51,299 bases of DNA from Oscillospiraceae bacterium (GTDB lineage Bacteria; Bacillota; Clostridia; Oscillospirales; Ruminococcaceae), in NCBI GenBank assembly GCA_017547525.1, contig JAFYPL010000031.1, positions 1-51,299 of the forward strand, given 5' to 3'. The translations under genes and the position numbers were made by a program. Under the pieces are notes generated by a model. The model saw only the letters and a list, made by a program, of their open reading frames with translations, had not been told where the DNA came from and ran no database searches. Every line of letters starts with the position of its first letter. Within the stretch, counting starts at the first letter, position 1. This document shows positions 32,205 to 41,674 of this stretch, piece after piece.

Positions 32205-33983
32205 ATGACTGAAGATAGAATCTGTCATTTCTGTGGTGGCCCGTTGACTGAAGAAGAAATGTGCCAGTGGTGCGGATTTACTGCACAGGCTAAAAATCAA
32301 CTGGATGGTACACTGCCTTATGGTACACACCTGGATATTTACAGAATAGGCGATGTGATTGATGTGGATGGCGAAAGCACATCTTATATGGCTTATGATA
32401 CCGTATCACAGCGAAAAGTTATAATCAAAGAATTCCTTCCTGTTTCCATGGTGGCACCACGTGAAGGAAACAATGTAAAAGTACAGCAGGGCAAAGAAGT
32501 ACTGTTCAAGAATCTGATGATGGACTTTACTGACCTGTACAACACCCTGTCTACAGTTGATAATAAATCTTTGCAGAAAGTGCACAAAGTATTTCATGAT
32601 AACGGTACAGCTTATGTTGTGCTGGAAATCATAAAAGGTGACAGTTTTGCACAGCATCTCATAAAGCGTGGCAAACCATATACTTTCAAAGAAGCCAGAT
32701 GGTTGTTTCAGGATTTGTTTGTTCTTATGAAACAGCTGGAAAAAGTGAATATTTCCCACGGCGGCATCAGCGATGAAACTGTAATCATCACTGCGGAAAA
32801 CACTGTTGTGCTTACAGATTTTGCAATACGGGACCTGCGTGTGAAAAACGAGCATATAGTGTATAAACTCTATGACGGTTTTTCTGCACCGGAACAGTAT
32901 ATAGTTAACCGGTTCCCTGGATTTTACAGTGATATTTATTCTGTAGCGGCCCTTTTCTATAATGCTGTTACAGGAAAAACATATACCGAAGACTGCCTGA
33001 ACGCCAAAGATGCATCACGCAGTTTTCCAAAATATGCCTTGACTGCATTACAGCAGGCTACAAAATCAAACTGGCAGGACAGAATAGATAATATAGAAGA
33101 TTTTGTTCTGATACTGGATGACAAAGCTGAACTGGAAAAACCACGGCCATCGGTAAAAACTAAAAAAGAAACTAAACCAGTAATAGATAAAAAGTACGTT
33201 CCGTATATTGCTATAGGTGCAATACTGATTATGTTCCTGATAGCGGTATTTTCATTAAATCCGGGTGGTGGACGGACTTCCACACCACAGGAAAACAGTA
33301 TCGTTGCATCACGGCCATTGACTGTACCGAATCTGGTGGGTAAAACATATAGCGATATTATGCAGGATGAAGAACTGAACAAGTATTTCTTCTTTAATAT
33401 CCGCGAAGAATTCAGCAGTAAGTATCAGCCAGGTCAGGTTATTTCCCACCAGCCTGCCGCTGGTAGCCCGGCAAATGAAGGCGTGTTGATATACCTTACC
33501 ATCAGCAAAGGCGAAAAAACTGTAACTGTACCTGATGGTCTGACAGGTCTGACTCTGGAACAGGCAAAGGCTATTCTGGATAATCTGGGAATAAGATATG
33601 TGGTACTGGAAAAAGTGCAGACCGCACAGTATCCTCATAATACAGTGCAGGGGACTGACAGGCTGCCGGGTTCGCAGATAAATCCGGTGAAAGAACAGAT
33701 GACGCTGTATGTATCGGACAATACACCGCTTCATACACCTAAACCATCTGCCACACCGACCCCAACGCCAACTCCTACCCCTACACCAACACCAACTCCT
33801 ACGCCGACACCTACTCCGGAACCAACTCCTACTCCTACGCCTACTCCTGTACCAACCCCTACACCTGAACCTACACCAGATGTACCGGTACAGACACAGC
33901 CGGAAGAAACCCCACATCCTACACCGGAATCTGCACCGGAAACCACGCCATCAGCAGGGGATGTGGATAATGAGGAAATATAG
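32205..33983 (+). CDS. PASTA membrane protein with zinc ribbon and degenerate Ser/Thr kinase domain
   Basis: A 592-residue protein. Residues 1-25 hold a zinc ribbon ([14 protein letters not shown]). Residues ~40-315 resemble a PknB-type kinase: the ATP-binding Lys is kept (KVIIKEF, about Lys75), but HRD is replaced by HGG (His185) and the following Lys and Asn are lost. DFG reads DFA (Asp205). It is thus probably a pseudokinase. A membrane segment follows (about 332-351), then two PASTA domains (about 371-505) and a long Thr-Pro repeat tail (about 508-560) outside the cell. It may sense peptidoglycan and scaffold rather than phosphorylate. ATG 32205 follows GGAAAGGAGG. Confidence 0.85.
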   Translation: MTEDRICHFCGGPLTEEEMCQWCGFTAQAKNQLDGTLPYGTHLDIYRIGDVIDVDGESTSYMAYDTVSQRKVIIKEFLPVSMVAPREGNNVKVQQGKEVLFKNLMMDFTDLYNTLSTVDNKSLQKVHKVFHDNGTAYVVLEIIKGDSFAQHLIKRGKPYTFKEARWLFQDLFVLMKQLEKVNISHGGISDETVIITAENTVVLTDFAIRDLRVKNEHIVYKLYDGFSAPEQYIVNRFPGFYSDIYSVAALFYNAVTGKTYTEDCLNAKDASRSFPKYALTALQQATKSNWQDRIDNIEDFVLILDDKAELEKPRPSVKTKKETKPVIDKKYVPYIAIGAILIMFLIAVFSLNPGGGRTSTPQENSIVASRPLTVPNLVGKTYSDIMQDEELNKYFFFNIREEFSSKYQPGQVISHQPAAGSPANEGVLIYLTISKGEKTVTVPDGLTGLTLEQAKAILDNLGIRYVVLEKVQTAQYPHNTVQGTDRLPGSQINPVKEQMTLYVSDNTPLHTPKPSATPTPTPTPTPTPTPTPTPTPTPEPTPTPTPTPVPTPTPEPTPDVPVQTQPEETPHPTPESAPETTPSAGDVDNEEI

Positions 33984-33994
33984 TATGAATCAGG

Positions 33995-34026
33995 ACACCC
34001 TGTCGTTTTGACGGGGTGTTTTCTTA
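33995..34026 (+). terminator. Terminator of the PASTA pseudokinase gene
   Basis: ACACCCTGTC (33995-34004) and GACGGGGTGT (34010-34019), one wobble pair, then TTTTCTT. Confidence 0.85.
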
Positions 34027-34071
34027 TGTATAAATACATTTTTTGCCATACTGTTTAACTTTATAAAGTAT

Positions 34072-34100
34072 TTGACTTTTTTGAAGAGAGAGTGTAAACT
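34072..34100 (+). promoter_or_regulatory. Promoter of the small lipoprotein gene
   Basis: -35 TTGACT (34072-34077), 17-bp spacer, -10 TAAACT (34095-34100), 37 bp before ATG 34137. Confidence 0.55.
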
Positions 34101-34136
34101 ATTGTCATTATGTTTTAAAATCAGGAGATTAAATAT

Positions 34137-34532
34137 ATGAAGAAAATTATTGCACTTTGCCTGGCTGTTATTATGATGTTTTCCATGACAGCATGTTCCT
34201 CACTGTCAGAAGAAGAAAAAGCTTTTACAGGTCTGTGGAATGCTACTTACGTAGAAATGGACGGCACACTGGAAAGAGTGCCTAACGCCTACTGTGCACT
34301 GGAAGTAAAGGAAGATAAAACAGCAACGATATCTGTAATAGGTGAAAATGGTGAAGTTATGCCAGAAAACCTGACATGGGTATATGTGGAAACAAGTGAA
34401 GGTGGTCTGTACGTTTATGAAATGACCAATTCTGTAGGCGGTATAATCCCTGCTGCATACAGTGTAGCAGATGAAAAACTGGTTCTTCTCACAGCAGAAA
34501 ACGCCAGCATACTTTTTGAAAAAATCAACTAA
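34137..34532 (+). CDS. Small lipoprotein, function unknown
   Basis: A 131-residue secreted lipoprotein. The signal peptide MKKIIALCLAVIMMFSMTAC ends at the lipobox Cys20. The mature part (~110 residues) looks like a small beta-rich domain (FTGLWNATYVEMDGT, LTWVYVETSEGGLYVYEM), similar in feel to lipocalin-like or copper-resistance-like lipoproteins, but no family can be named. It has its own promoter and terminator and is followed by a second, larger lipoprotein gene. Confidence 0.8.
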   Translation: MKKIIALCLAVIMMFSMTACSSLSEEEKAFTGLWNATYVEMDGTLERVPNAYCALEVKEDKTATISVIGENGEVMPENLTWVYVETSEGGLYVYEMTNSVGGIIPAAYSVADEKLVLLTAENASILFEKIN

Positions 34533-34537
34533 AATTT

Positions 34538-34566
34538 AAGACCGGTGTTTAGCCGGTCTTTTTATT
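34538..34566 (+). terminator. Terminator of the small lipoprotein gene
   Basis: AAGACCGG (34538-34545) and CCGGTCTT (34553-34560), then a TTTATTT tail. Confidence 0.85.
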
Positions 34567-34636
34567 TGTGATAATTCTGTTATATTTATTGTTTTGCTGC
34601 AAAAAAATGGTAAAATATTCTCAAAGGGGTGATTTC

Positions 34637-36133
34637 ATGAAGAAACTGCTTTCAGTTATACTTGTTTTTATAATGCTGTTTTTGGTAGGTTGTGCCGAAG
34701 AACAGGACAGCAAATTACAGTTGTGCGGTATGGATATCAGCCAGTGGGCACAGGAAAGCGAAAATGGTTTTATTTTTACTGCAGGTAAATCCTATGTAGG
34801 ACGTGATACTGAATATACTGGTGAAGACAGATATTTATGGTGCCATTCTGACCAGGGAAGCTATTCTTTAAAAACTATATCAGAATTTTTCAATGGTATT
34901 GAATGGGGCGAAACTGTGCCTTTTGACCGGGAAGATATAAAGGATGAGTTGTATTATTACGTGGCGGGCATAAGAGGGCTGGATGAAATAGACACCCGTG
35001 CTGGAATATTTGTTTGGTTTTATGATAACTTTACCCGTGCTGTGGCAGTACGCGGCGATTTACATAGTTTAAAGGCAAATGTAGCGGGCACAGCTTTTAT
35101 TGTAAATAACCCGGATTATGTAAAACAGTTTTTTGTGGATAAAGATATCTACCTTTCAGAAAACACCATTATCTGCGGTAAAGAAATTGCACCGTGGATA
35201 GTGAACAGCCAGATGGATAACAATGAATTCAAATGGCCGATTGCTGTTACATTTGTAAATAACAAAACTGTGGCAGGCCATAAATACCTGAATGGCGACT
35301 GGAAAAGGATATATACAGATAAAAAAGATGTATTGAAAGCCTTTACCCTTATAGAAACCGAAAGCCAGCCGGTGCCTTATGACTATACCGCCGATGAATA
35401 CTGCTGGTATGTGACATTATTGGCTACACCAGAAGAATACGAAGAAGTGGAAGCTACGCAATTTACTTTCTGCATTTCTGCAGATTTTGAATATATAGGG
35501 CTGATAGAGGACAGTGTAAACCTTGATGGTCTATACTACCCTCATGGCGCATGGAAAATAAAAAATCCACGGCAGGTGAAGGAAGCTTTTGAAAAAGGCG
35601 GAGTGATAATGGCACCTATGGCAGACCGTTCACAGATTACCGGTGCTGACGGCCCATGTGGTGTGGATATTTCATTCTGGCTGGAAGAATACGGCAAAGC
35701 CCCTGGCATTGTAAACGCCAGAATGCATCTGGCAACAGTTATGAATAATAATGTAGTGTATGAAAATGATACCAGAACTGTGGGTGGTAAAGGTAAATCT
35801 GTGGTGGGCGGCAATATCAAAAAGCATCTGCCGGCCTTGGAAAATTTTAAAACCACAGACAGCGTACCATACGATTTTTCATACCTGACAAAAGATGACT
35901 ATGTTTATTTTATGGATTTCTACCTGATGGAAAATACCAGACAGGCAAGACCGGATGCTCCGGCAGACATTACTTTTATGTTCTTTGGGGACTTTAAATA
36001 TGTGGTGGTAAGCGATAAACCGCAAAGCGTAGGAAGCTCTGGTGAAAGATACATAGTGTCTGATATTTATACTGTTTCAAACCCGGACGAAATAAGACGG
36101 TGCTTTGAACAGCAGGAAATTTATATGGGATAA
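34637..36133 (+). CDS. Lipoprotein with three tandem ~150-residue repeats
   Basis: A 498-residue lipoprotein. A signal peptide ends at the lipobox FLVGC. The mature protein is made of three related units, beginning LCGMDISQWAQE, ICGKEIAPWIVN and PCGVDISFWLEE. Each later has a short D-(Y/F)-x3-Y/W-type strand region and ends before the next unit with an N-P-x-x-(V/I)-(K/R) pattern (NNPDYVKQFF, KNPRQVKEAF, SNPDEIRRCF). No known fold is recognised. It is probably surface-exposed and ligand- or wall-binding. ATG 34637 follows AAAGGGGTGATTTC. Confidence 0.8.
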   Translation: MKKLLSVILVFIMLFLVGCAEEQDSKLQLCGMDISQWAQESENGFIFTAGKSYVGRDTEYTGEDRYLWCHSDQGSYSLKTISEFFNGIEWGETVPFDREDIKDELYYYVAGIRGLDEIDTRAGIFVWFYDNFTRAVAVRGDLHSLKANVAGTAFIVNNPDYVKQFFVDKDIYLSENTIICGKEIAPWIVNSQMDNNEFKWPIAVTFVNNKTVAGHKYLNGDWKRIYTDKKDVLKAFTLIETESQPVPYDYTADEYCWYVTLLATPEEYEEVEATQFTFCISADFEYIGLIEDSVNLDGLYYPHGAWKIKNPRQVKEAFEKGGVIMAPMADRSQITGADGPCGVDISFWLEEYGKAPGIVNARMHLATVMNNNVVYENDTRTVGGKGKSVVGGNIKKHLPALENFKTTDSVPYDFSYLTKDDYVYFMDFYLMENTRQARPDAPADITFMFFGDFKYVVVSDKPQSVGSSGERYIVSDIYTVSNPDEIRRCFEQQEIYMG

Positions 36134-36136
36134 AAT

Positions 36137-36165
36137 AAAAGACCGCTTATGCGGTCTTTTTTATT
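36137..36165. terminator. Bidirectional terminator
   Basis: AAAAGACCGC (36137-36146) and GCGGTCTTTT (36151-36160), a 10-bp stem with a TTAT loop, between the convergent lipoprotein and kinase genes. Confidence 0.92.
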
Positions 36166-36655
36166 TGTATATATCTGATTTTATATATTCTGCAGTTTCT
36201 AAAGGAGTCATGCTGTCGTTGTATATTTTTATGGTGTTCATATCATTAAAACGAGGTATGCGCCGCAGGCTGTTTTCAAAGTTTCGACCATCCTGTGCGG
36301 TATCATTTGTTACTCGTTTTTTAAGTGTTTCTTCATCGCAGGTTATGGTGTAGCGGTGCATATTGCAGTTTGTTGTATCAAGTCGGGATACAATGCTTTC
36401 ATATATGGTTTCGTAGTCCATAACCCAGCTGAAAATAATATTTTCATACTGGCTACAATGGATAAAGTTATTCAGCATATGGCAGATATTATCCGTAACC
36501 ATAGTTTTTGTTTCATCATTAACGGTAAAAGGGCTGGCCATCCAGCACCAGTCGCCATCCAGCCATACGCTGTCATCTAATATGTTGTTTAGTTGTTTTG
36601 ATGTAGTGCTTTTTCCTACACCCATGGTGCCGTTTATAAAAATCAGATTTTTCAT
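36161..36655 (-). CDS. P-loop nucleotide/small-molecule kinase-like protein
   Basis: A 164-residue P-loop protein. LIFINGTMGVGKSTTSKQL is a Walker A near the N-terminus, VWLDGDWCW places an acidic substrate-side motif, and DEETLKKRVTND resembles the lid-region arginines of small kinases. The fold matches shikimate/gluconate-kinase-like proteins, but the substrate is unknown. There is no neighbour operon: a terminator lies downstream and the M28 peptidase gene upstream on the same strand is 86 bp away. GGGAGATAATGT precedes ATG 36655. Confidence 0.75.
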   Translation of the reverse strand: MKNLIFINGTMGVGKSTTSKQLNNILDDSVWLDGDWCWMASPFTVNDETKTMVTDNICHMLNNFIHCSQYENIIFSWVMDYETIYESIVSRLDTTNCNMHRYTITCDEETLKKRVTNDTAQDGRNFENSLRRIPRFNDMNTIKIYNDSMTPLETAEYIKSDIYK

Positions 36656-36740
36656 ACATTATCTCCCGGAATTTATATATTTAATTATAAAGCGCAATAA
36701 TAAAAAGGCAAGGTGTAAACCTTGCCTTTTATCATTTAAA

Positions 36741-38015
36741 TTATTTTTTCAGCTCTGCCAGCTGTTTTTTGAACAGATAGTTGTCTACTTTTTCTACCAT
36801 TTCTGGTGGTACAACTTTTTCTACAGGGAATACTACAGAGTTAATCATTTCTTCAGAGTAACCCAGAACAAATTTTGTTGTTCTTTCCAGAACATCTGCA
36901 CTCAGCCAGTCGATTACGTCATGGCGGTTGTGGATAAATGCACCACCAAATGCCATACCGAAACGAACAAAGCTGGTGGATGGTACACCCTTGTCAGCAA
37001 ATGGAATACCGTCAGAAGAGTAGATATCCTGTTTAGCTTCACATGCAAAACCATTGCGTTTCATAAATGAGTCACAGTAGGATGTAGCTTCTTTTGTAGC
37101 CAGTACCAGTGCTGTGTCACCACCGATAACACTGCCACCTACGTCTACGTTAATCATGTACAGGTGGTTTTTCAGTTCATCTTCATGTGCTTTAACCCAT
37201 GCTTTGGAACCCAGCAGGCCCATTTCTTCACTGCCGTACCAGTTGAATACCAGTGTTCTCTTTGGTGGATTTTCTACAAAGTGACGCAGAATTTCCATAT
37301 TGATTACGCTACCTGCGCCATTGTCATAAACACCTGTTGAGAATTCTACAGAGTCATAGTGTGCGCCGTAGGAAATTACTTCTTCAGGTTTTTCTGTACC
37401 TTTCACAGTTACGCTTACGTTATGGCTTGTACGTGTGATTGGTGTGTTGATAACTGTCAGTTTTACTTCTTCAGCGCCGTTTTTAACCATTTCAAAAGCA
37501 TCAGTTGTTCTGATGTTAGCCGCAGGCATATTGCCAAATGCTCTCATGGAGTCGCGCAGTGTTCTTGTGAACAGGTCGGAATCTTCTTCTGTTTCCAGCA
37601 TTGTACCGCTCATGGATATAAAACCAACAGCACCGGATTTCAGGATTTTTCTGTACAGGTCCAGTCTTACAAAACCATTTACCAGAATAATTTTGCCTTT
37701 TGCAGCAGCCATATCAGCTTCTGTCATGTTTTCAGCATAGTAGAATGGAGCAACAATACCTTCTTCAGGTGTGTTTTCACACAGTTTATATGCTGTTACT
37801 GTGTATTTTTTATTGTATGGTTTCAGTACTTCTAGTTCAGCTTTTACCTGAACAGCATCTTCGATTTCGAATGGTTCCATAACAGGTTCCAGGTCCATAG
37901 ATTTGATTTCATCCATCAGAATATGAGCTGCTTTTAGTTCTTCTTCTGTACCACCCATACGTACAAAACCCATTTTGTTCAGCAGTTCAAATTCTCTTTT
38001 GCCACAAATTTTCAT
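36741..38015 (-). CDS. M28-family metallopeptidase with PA insert
   Basis: A 424-residue zinc aminopeptidase-type hydrolase. Metal ligands are apparent in SYGAHYDSVEF (His, Asp), VYDNGAGSV (bridging Asp), WYGSEEMGLLGS (catalytic Glu pair), INVDVGG and HNRHDVIDW (His). A PA-like insert lies about 110-190. There is no signal peptide, so it is probably cytoplasmic. AAAGGACGAAAAC precedes ATG 38015. It is transcribed alone. Substrate (peptide or aminoacyl compound) unknown. In the 310-bp gap to the next gene I see only promoter-like sequence. Confidence 0.9.
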   Translation of the reverse strand: MKICGKREFELLNKMGFVRMGGTEEELKAAHILMDEIKSMDLEPVMEPFEIEDAVQVKAELEVLKPYNKKYTVTAYKLCENTPEEGIVAPFYYAENMTEADMAAAKGKIILVNGFVRLDLYRKILKSGAVGFISMSGTMLETEEDSDLFTRTLRDSMRAFGNMPAANIRTTDAFEMVKNGAEEVKLTVINTPITRTSHNVSVTVKGTEKPEEVISYGAHYDSVEFSTGVYDNGAGSVINMEILRHFVENPPKRTLVFNWYGSEEMGLLGSKAWVKAHEDELKNHLYMINVDVGGSVIGGDTALVLATKEATSYCDSFMKRNGFACEAKQDIYSSDGIPFADKGVPSTSFVRFGMAFGGAFIHNRHDVIDWLSADVLERTTKFVLGYSEEMINSVVFPVEKVVPPEMVEKVDNYLFKKQLAELKK

Positions 38016-38261
38016 TGTTTTCGTCCTTTCTTTGTGAAATTTGTTTTATATCATGATTTTAACATATATCTGTCCTTTTGTCACATACAAATATTGCTTA
38101 TGGACCGGATATATACATGAGAAACGGGCAAAAAATCTGTGTTCATATCAATAATAGGATGCTTTCTGTTATGGTATCGTGGCAATAATTACATATCGTT
38201 TCAGTATATAGTTTTTAAAATGATAAAATGTTAATAAAAGATAAATAAAATGGCTAAATGA

Positions 38262-38290
38262 TTGATTATTTGTGTAAAATGTTGTAAAAT
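38262..38290 (+). promoter_or_regulatory. Promoter of the polysaccharide gene pair
   Basis: -35 TTGATT (38262-38267), 17-bp spacer, -10 TAAAAT (38285-38290), about 36 bp before ATG 38326. The -10 region includes two GTAAAAT units 12 bp apart. Confidence 0.55.
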
Positions 38291-38325
38291 TATACAGATA
38301 ACATTATCGTGTTCAGGAGGCTTTT

Positions 38326-40197
38326 ATGCCTAAATATATAAATAAATTTGTTACAAAATACCGCAGACTGATATTGTTCCTTCTGGACTTTTTCATAGTA
38401 TGCGGGGCATATCTTTTTACATGGATGCTTATCAGCGGTCGTGCTGACAGGGATGCATATCTGTCATTGATGATATCCAGTTGTTTCTTGTTTGTAGCCT
38501 GTTATTCCATTGTGTTTGTAGCTACGGGCATGTATGACAGCCTATGGCGTTATGCAGAGATAGTGGAATTTTTCCGATGTGCTGCATCCAGCGTGATAGC
38601 GATTATAGCCTTTATTATAATTACACTGATTATTTATCAGGAAAGGCGTATACCTCGTTCGGTTTATGGTCTGTCTGCTGCATTCGCATCATCGCTTACA
38701 TTGTATTTCCGACTTACCTACAGGATGTACCGAAATACTAAAATATCCATCACTGGTAAAAAGCGCCGCAGAGTATTGCTGGTAGGTGCAGGGGACGCAG
38801 CATCCACATTCCTGCATGAGCATCATAGAAACCCTATCCAGGAAATGAGCGTTATCTGTGCGGTTGATGATGATAAAAACAAACAGGGACGTAGTATTAC
38901 AGGTGTGGAAATTCTGGGTACAACCAAAGATATCCCAGAATTGGTAGCTACATGTCAGATAGATACAATTCTTATCTGCATACCTACACTGGACAGTGAA
39001 AACAGACGTAGAATTATCGATATCTGTGCACAGACACCATGTAATGTGAAAATCCTGCCGGATATTGTGAAGATTATCGCTGAAGGCAAAGACTTTGCAT
39101 CCAGCATTACTGATATCAAAGTAGAAGACCTGCTGGGTCGCGATCCGGTTATTCTGGCTGATGAAGCTATTAAACTGGTTAAGGATAAGGTTGTATTTGT
39201 TACAGGCGGTGGCGGTTCAATTGGTAGCGAACTGTGCCGTCAGATAGCAGCTATCGGGCCTAAGAAACTGGTTATTATCGATATTTACGAAAACTCTGCT
39301 TATTCTATTCAGCAGGAATTGAAAAGAAAATATAATGGTAACCTTAATCTGGAAGTTCGTATAGCATCCGTTCGTGATACAAAGAAAATGGATGACCTTT
39401 TCCGGGAATTCCTGCCAAATATAGTGTTCCATGCTGCTGCGCATAAACATGTTCCTCTTATGGAGGATGCCCCTGAAGAAGCAGTTAAGAACAATGTTTT
39501 CGGTACCTATAACTGTGCCCTGTGTGCAGAAAAATATGGCGCAGAAAAATTTGTGCTTATTTCCACAGACAAAGCTGTAAACCCTACAAACGTTATGGGT
39601 ACTACAAAACGTATCTGTGAAATGATTGTTCAGAATATAGCACAGAGTAGTGATGGCAGTACAATTTTTGCAGCTGTTCGTTTCGGTAATGTACTTGGCT
39701 CCAATGGTTCAGTAGTGCCTCTGTTCAAAGATCAGTTGGCAGAAGGTGGCCCTCTTACAGTAACACATCCGGAAGTGGTGCGCTATTTCATGACTATTCC
39801 GGAGGCTGTAAGTCTGGTGCTGGAAGCCGGTGCTATCAGTGATAAGAGCGGTGAGATATTTGTACTGGATATGGGTAACCCTGTAAAAATCCTGACACTG
39901 GCTGAAAACCTTATCAAACTTTCTGGTATGATACCGTATAAGGATATTGATATTGTGTTTACAGGTCTGCGTCCAGGCGAAAAAATGTACGAAGAACTAT
40001 TGCAGGACGAAGAAGGCGTAAGAAAAACTGAAAACAGTAAAATCTTTATCGGTTCACCGCTGAAGATGGATGCAGACAGATTCTTTACCGATCTGCTGGA
40101 ACTTAAAGGTTATGCCTATGAAAATGACCGAGAAAACCTGATGCAGAAATTACAGGTTATGGTTCCAACATTCAAACACGAAAAGTTTAATTATTGA
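38326..40197 (+). CDS. CapD/PglF-type nucleoside-diphosphate-sugar dehydratase
   Basis: A 623-residue membrane protein. Four hydrophobic segments (about 12-115) precede a cytoplasmic CoA-binding-like domain (RRRVLLVGAGDAASTFL, about 145) and a short-chain-dehydrogenase domain with NAD motif VFVTGGGGSIGSELCRQ (about 290). VFHAAAHKHVPLMEDAP and LISTDKAVNPTNVMGTTKR carry family residues; the usual catalytic Tyr is replaced by Met in the NVMGTTKR region, as known in long PglF/CapD 4,6-dehydratases. It probably makes a UDP-4-keto-6-deoxy-HexNAc for surface glycans. The sugar transferase follows in the operon. AGGAGG precedes ATG 38326. Confidence 0.92.
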   Translation: MPKYINKFVTKYRRLILFLLDFFIVCGAYLFTWMLISGRADRDAYLSLMISSCFLFVACYSIVFVATGMYDSLWRYAEIVEFFRCAASSVIAIIAFIIITLIIYQERRIPRSVYGLSAAFASSLTLYFRLTYRMYRNTKISITGKKRRRVLLVGAGDAASTFLHEHHRNPIQEMSVICAVDDDKNKQGRSITGVEILGTTKDIPELVATCQIDTILICIPTLDSENRRRIIDICAQTPCNVKILPDIVKIIAEGKDFASSITDIKVEDLLGRDPVILADEAIKLVKDKVVFVTGGGGSIGSELCRQIAAIGPKKLVIIDIYENSAYSIQQELKRKYNGNLNLEVRIASVRDTKKMDDLFREFLPNIVFHAAAHKHVPLMEDAPEEAVKNNVFGTYNCALCAEKYGAEKFVLISTDKAVNPTNVMGTTKRICEMIVQNIAQSSDGSTIFAAVRFGNVLGSNGSVVPLFKDQLAEGGPLTVTHPEVVRYFMTIPEAVSLVLEAGAISDKSGEIFVLDMGNPVKILTLAENLIKLSGMIPYKDIDIVFTGLRPGEKMYEELLQDEEGVRKTENSKIFIGSPLKMDADRFFTDLLELKGYAYENDRENLMQKLQVMVPTFKHEKFNY

Positions 40198-40211
40198 TTT
40201 AAAGTATAACT

Positions 40212-40802
40212 ATGTATAAGAATTATTTCAAAAGAATTATTGATATAGTGCTGTCTTTTATAGGTATGGTGGTTCTTTCACCGGTACTGCTGATTATAGC
40301 TGTGCTTATAAAGCTGGATTCCAAAGGTCCGGTGCTGTTTAAACAGAAACGTATAGCGAAAAATAAAAAGCATTTCAATATACTGAAATTCCGTACAATG
40401 TATGCAGATGTACCTAAAGATGTGCCTACACATCTGCTGGCAGACCCTGCAAGCAAGATTACAAAGATTGGCCGTTTCCTGCGCAAATCCAGCTTGGATG
40501 AACTGCCACAGATATGGAATATTCTGGTAGGTGAAATGAGTATTATCGGCCCACGCCCAGCACTGTGGAATCAGTTTGACCTGATAGAAGAGAGAGACAA
40601 ATATGGGGCTAATGACGTACGCCCTGGTCTTACAGGTCTGGCACAGATTATGGGCAGAGATGAACTGCCTATAGATGTGAAAGCGAAGTATGATGGTGAA
40701 TATGCGCAGAACATTACATTTGCAAATGATGTAAAAATCTTTTTTGGCACTATCACCAGCGTGCTTGGTGCCAAAGGTGTAAAAGAAGGCAAACAGGAAT
40801 AG
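40212..40802 (+). CDS. Undecaprenyl-phosphate sugar phosphotransferase (PglC/EpsL-like)
   Basis: A 196-residue monotopic phosphoglycosyl transferase that loads the first sugar phosphate on undecaprenyl phosphate. The N-terminal hydrophobic re-entrant helix is followed by KGPVLFKQKRIAKNKK, FNILKFRTMY, LRKSSLDELPQIWNIL (catalytic Asp-Glu) and MSIIGPRPAL. This short form lacks the extra N-terminal domains of WcaJ. It starts 14 nt after the dehydratase gene, which likely supplies its UDP-sugar. The rest of the glycan pathway is not in this window. Confidence 0.92.
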   Translation: MYKNYFKRIIDIVLSFIGMVVLSPVLLIIAVLIKLDSKGPVLFKQKRIAKNKKHFNILKFRTMYADVPKDVPTHLLADPASKITKIGRFLRKSSLDELPQIWNILVGEMSIIGPRPALWNQFDLIEERDKYGANDVRPGLTGLAQIMGRDELPIDVKAKYDGEYAQNITFANDVKIFFGTITSVLGAKGVKEGKQE

Positions 40803-40803
40803 T

Positions 40804-40837
40804 AAAAAAGGACAAGATTCTAACATCTTGTCCTTTT
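40804..40837. terminator. Terminator after the sugar transferase gene
   Basis: AAAAGGACAAGAT pairs with ATCTTGTCCTTTT (40825-40837) in a long A/T-flanked stem. Confidence 0.9.
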
Positions 40838-40859
40838 AATTTATATAATAGAAAAAACA

Positions 40860-40884
40860 AAAGCCGTGGTAAAACCACGGCTTT
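40860..40884 (-). terminator. Terminator of the rpsF-ssb-rpsR operon
   Basis: AAAGCCGTGGT (40860-40870) and ACCACGGCTTT (40874-40884), an 11-bp stem 14 bp after the rpsR stop on the minus strand. Confidence 0.88.
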
Positions 40885-40898
40885 AAATTTAACTAAAA

Positions 40899-41156
40899 TT
40901 AGTTGTTTGTGTATGGCAGGAGTGCAACGTGACGAGCTCTTTTGATAGCTGTTGTCAGTTCTCTCTGGTGCTGAGCACATGTGCCTGTTACACGTCTTGG
41001 AACGATTTTGCCTCTTTCAGTGATATATTTTCTGAGTTTAGCTACATCTTTGTAATCGATTGCTTCAGCTTTGTCTACACAGAAGCTGCAAACTTTTTTA
41101 CGGCTTGTGCGTCTTACAGGACGGCCGCCTTTAAATTCTCTTTCATTTCTTTCCAT
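40899..41156 (-). CDS. rpsR: Ribosomal protein bS18
   Basis: An 85-residue bS18 of the small ribosomal subunit platform. [11 protein letters not shown] plus a later TCAQHQREL give a Cys/His zinc-binding (C+) form. [26 protein letters not shown] is reduced here to its core, [14 protein letters not shown], a family signature. Last gene of the rpsF-ssb-rpsR operon. AAAGGAGAATTTC precedes ATG 41156. Confidence 0.98.
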   Translation of the reverse strand: MERNEREFKGGRPVRRTSRKKVCSFCVDKAEAIDYKDVAKLRKYITERGKIVPRRVTGTCAQHQRELTTAIKRARHVALLPYTNN

Positions 41157-41179
41157 GATTGAAATTCTCCTTTCTTAAA

Positions 41180-41656
41180 CTAAAACGGTAAGTCTCCATC
41201 ATCTGCTGCCAGTGCGGAGAAGCCATCCAAATCTCCTGTGGAGAAGGAAGTGGCTGTGAAATTGTTTTCTGTCTGTCTTGGACCTGACTGAGCATAAGAG
41301 TTCTGAGCGAAACCTGTGGAAGCGCCCTGTACAGAACCTTTGCTTTCAGCAAAATAAGCGTTGTTGATGATAACTTCGAAAGCAGTGCGGTTTTTACCTG
41401 TGTCTCTGTCCTGGTATGATCTTGTCTGAATAGAACCATTCAGGCCGATCATGTTGCCTTTTTTGAAATATCTTGCGATAAATTCAGCTGTCTGGCGCCA
41501 TGCTACACAGTTGATAAAATCTGCCTGTCTTTCACCGTTTGCACCGGAAAAAGCGCGGTTAACTGCAACTGAAAAGCTACATACGCTTGTACCGTTTGGT
41601 GTCTGACGAAGTTCAGGGTCGGCAGTAAGTCTGCCCATTAAACAAACAACATTCAT
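41180..41656 (-). CDS. ssb: Single-stranded DNA-binding protein
   Basis: A 158-residue SSB. An N-terminal OB fold (MNVVCLMGRLTADPELR, FINCVAWRQTAEFIARYFKK, NGSIQTRSYQDRDTGKNR) is followed by a flexible linker and the acidic tip DDGDLPF that recruits replication and repair partners. It lies between rpsF and rpsR, the standard operon order. AAAGGATTTGTAAA precedes ATG 41656. Confidence 0.98.
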   Translation of the reverse strand: MNVVCLMGRLTADPELRQTPNGTSVCSFSVAVNRAFSGANGERQADFINCVAWRQTAEFIARYFKKGNMIGLNGSIQTRSYQDRDTGKNRTAFEVIINNAYFAESKGSVQGASTGFAQNSYAQSGPRQTENNFTATSFSTGDLDGFSALAADDGDLPF

Positions 41657-41674
41657 TTTACAAATCCTTTCAAA

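Noticed and set aside
33309-33917. Open minus-strand frame rich in Arg/Trp/Cys opposite the Thr-Pro tail
   Set aside because: It is an artefact of the ACN-CCN repeat read in antisense.
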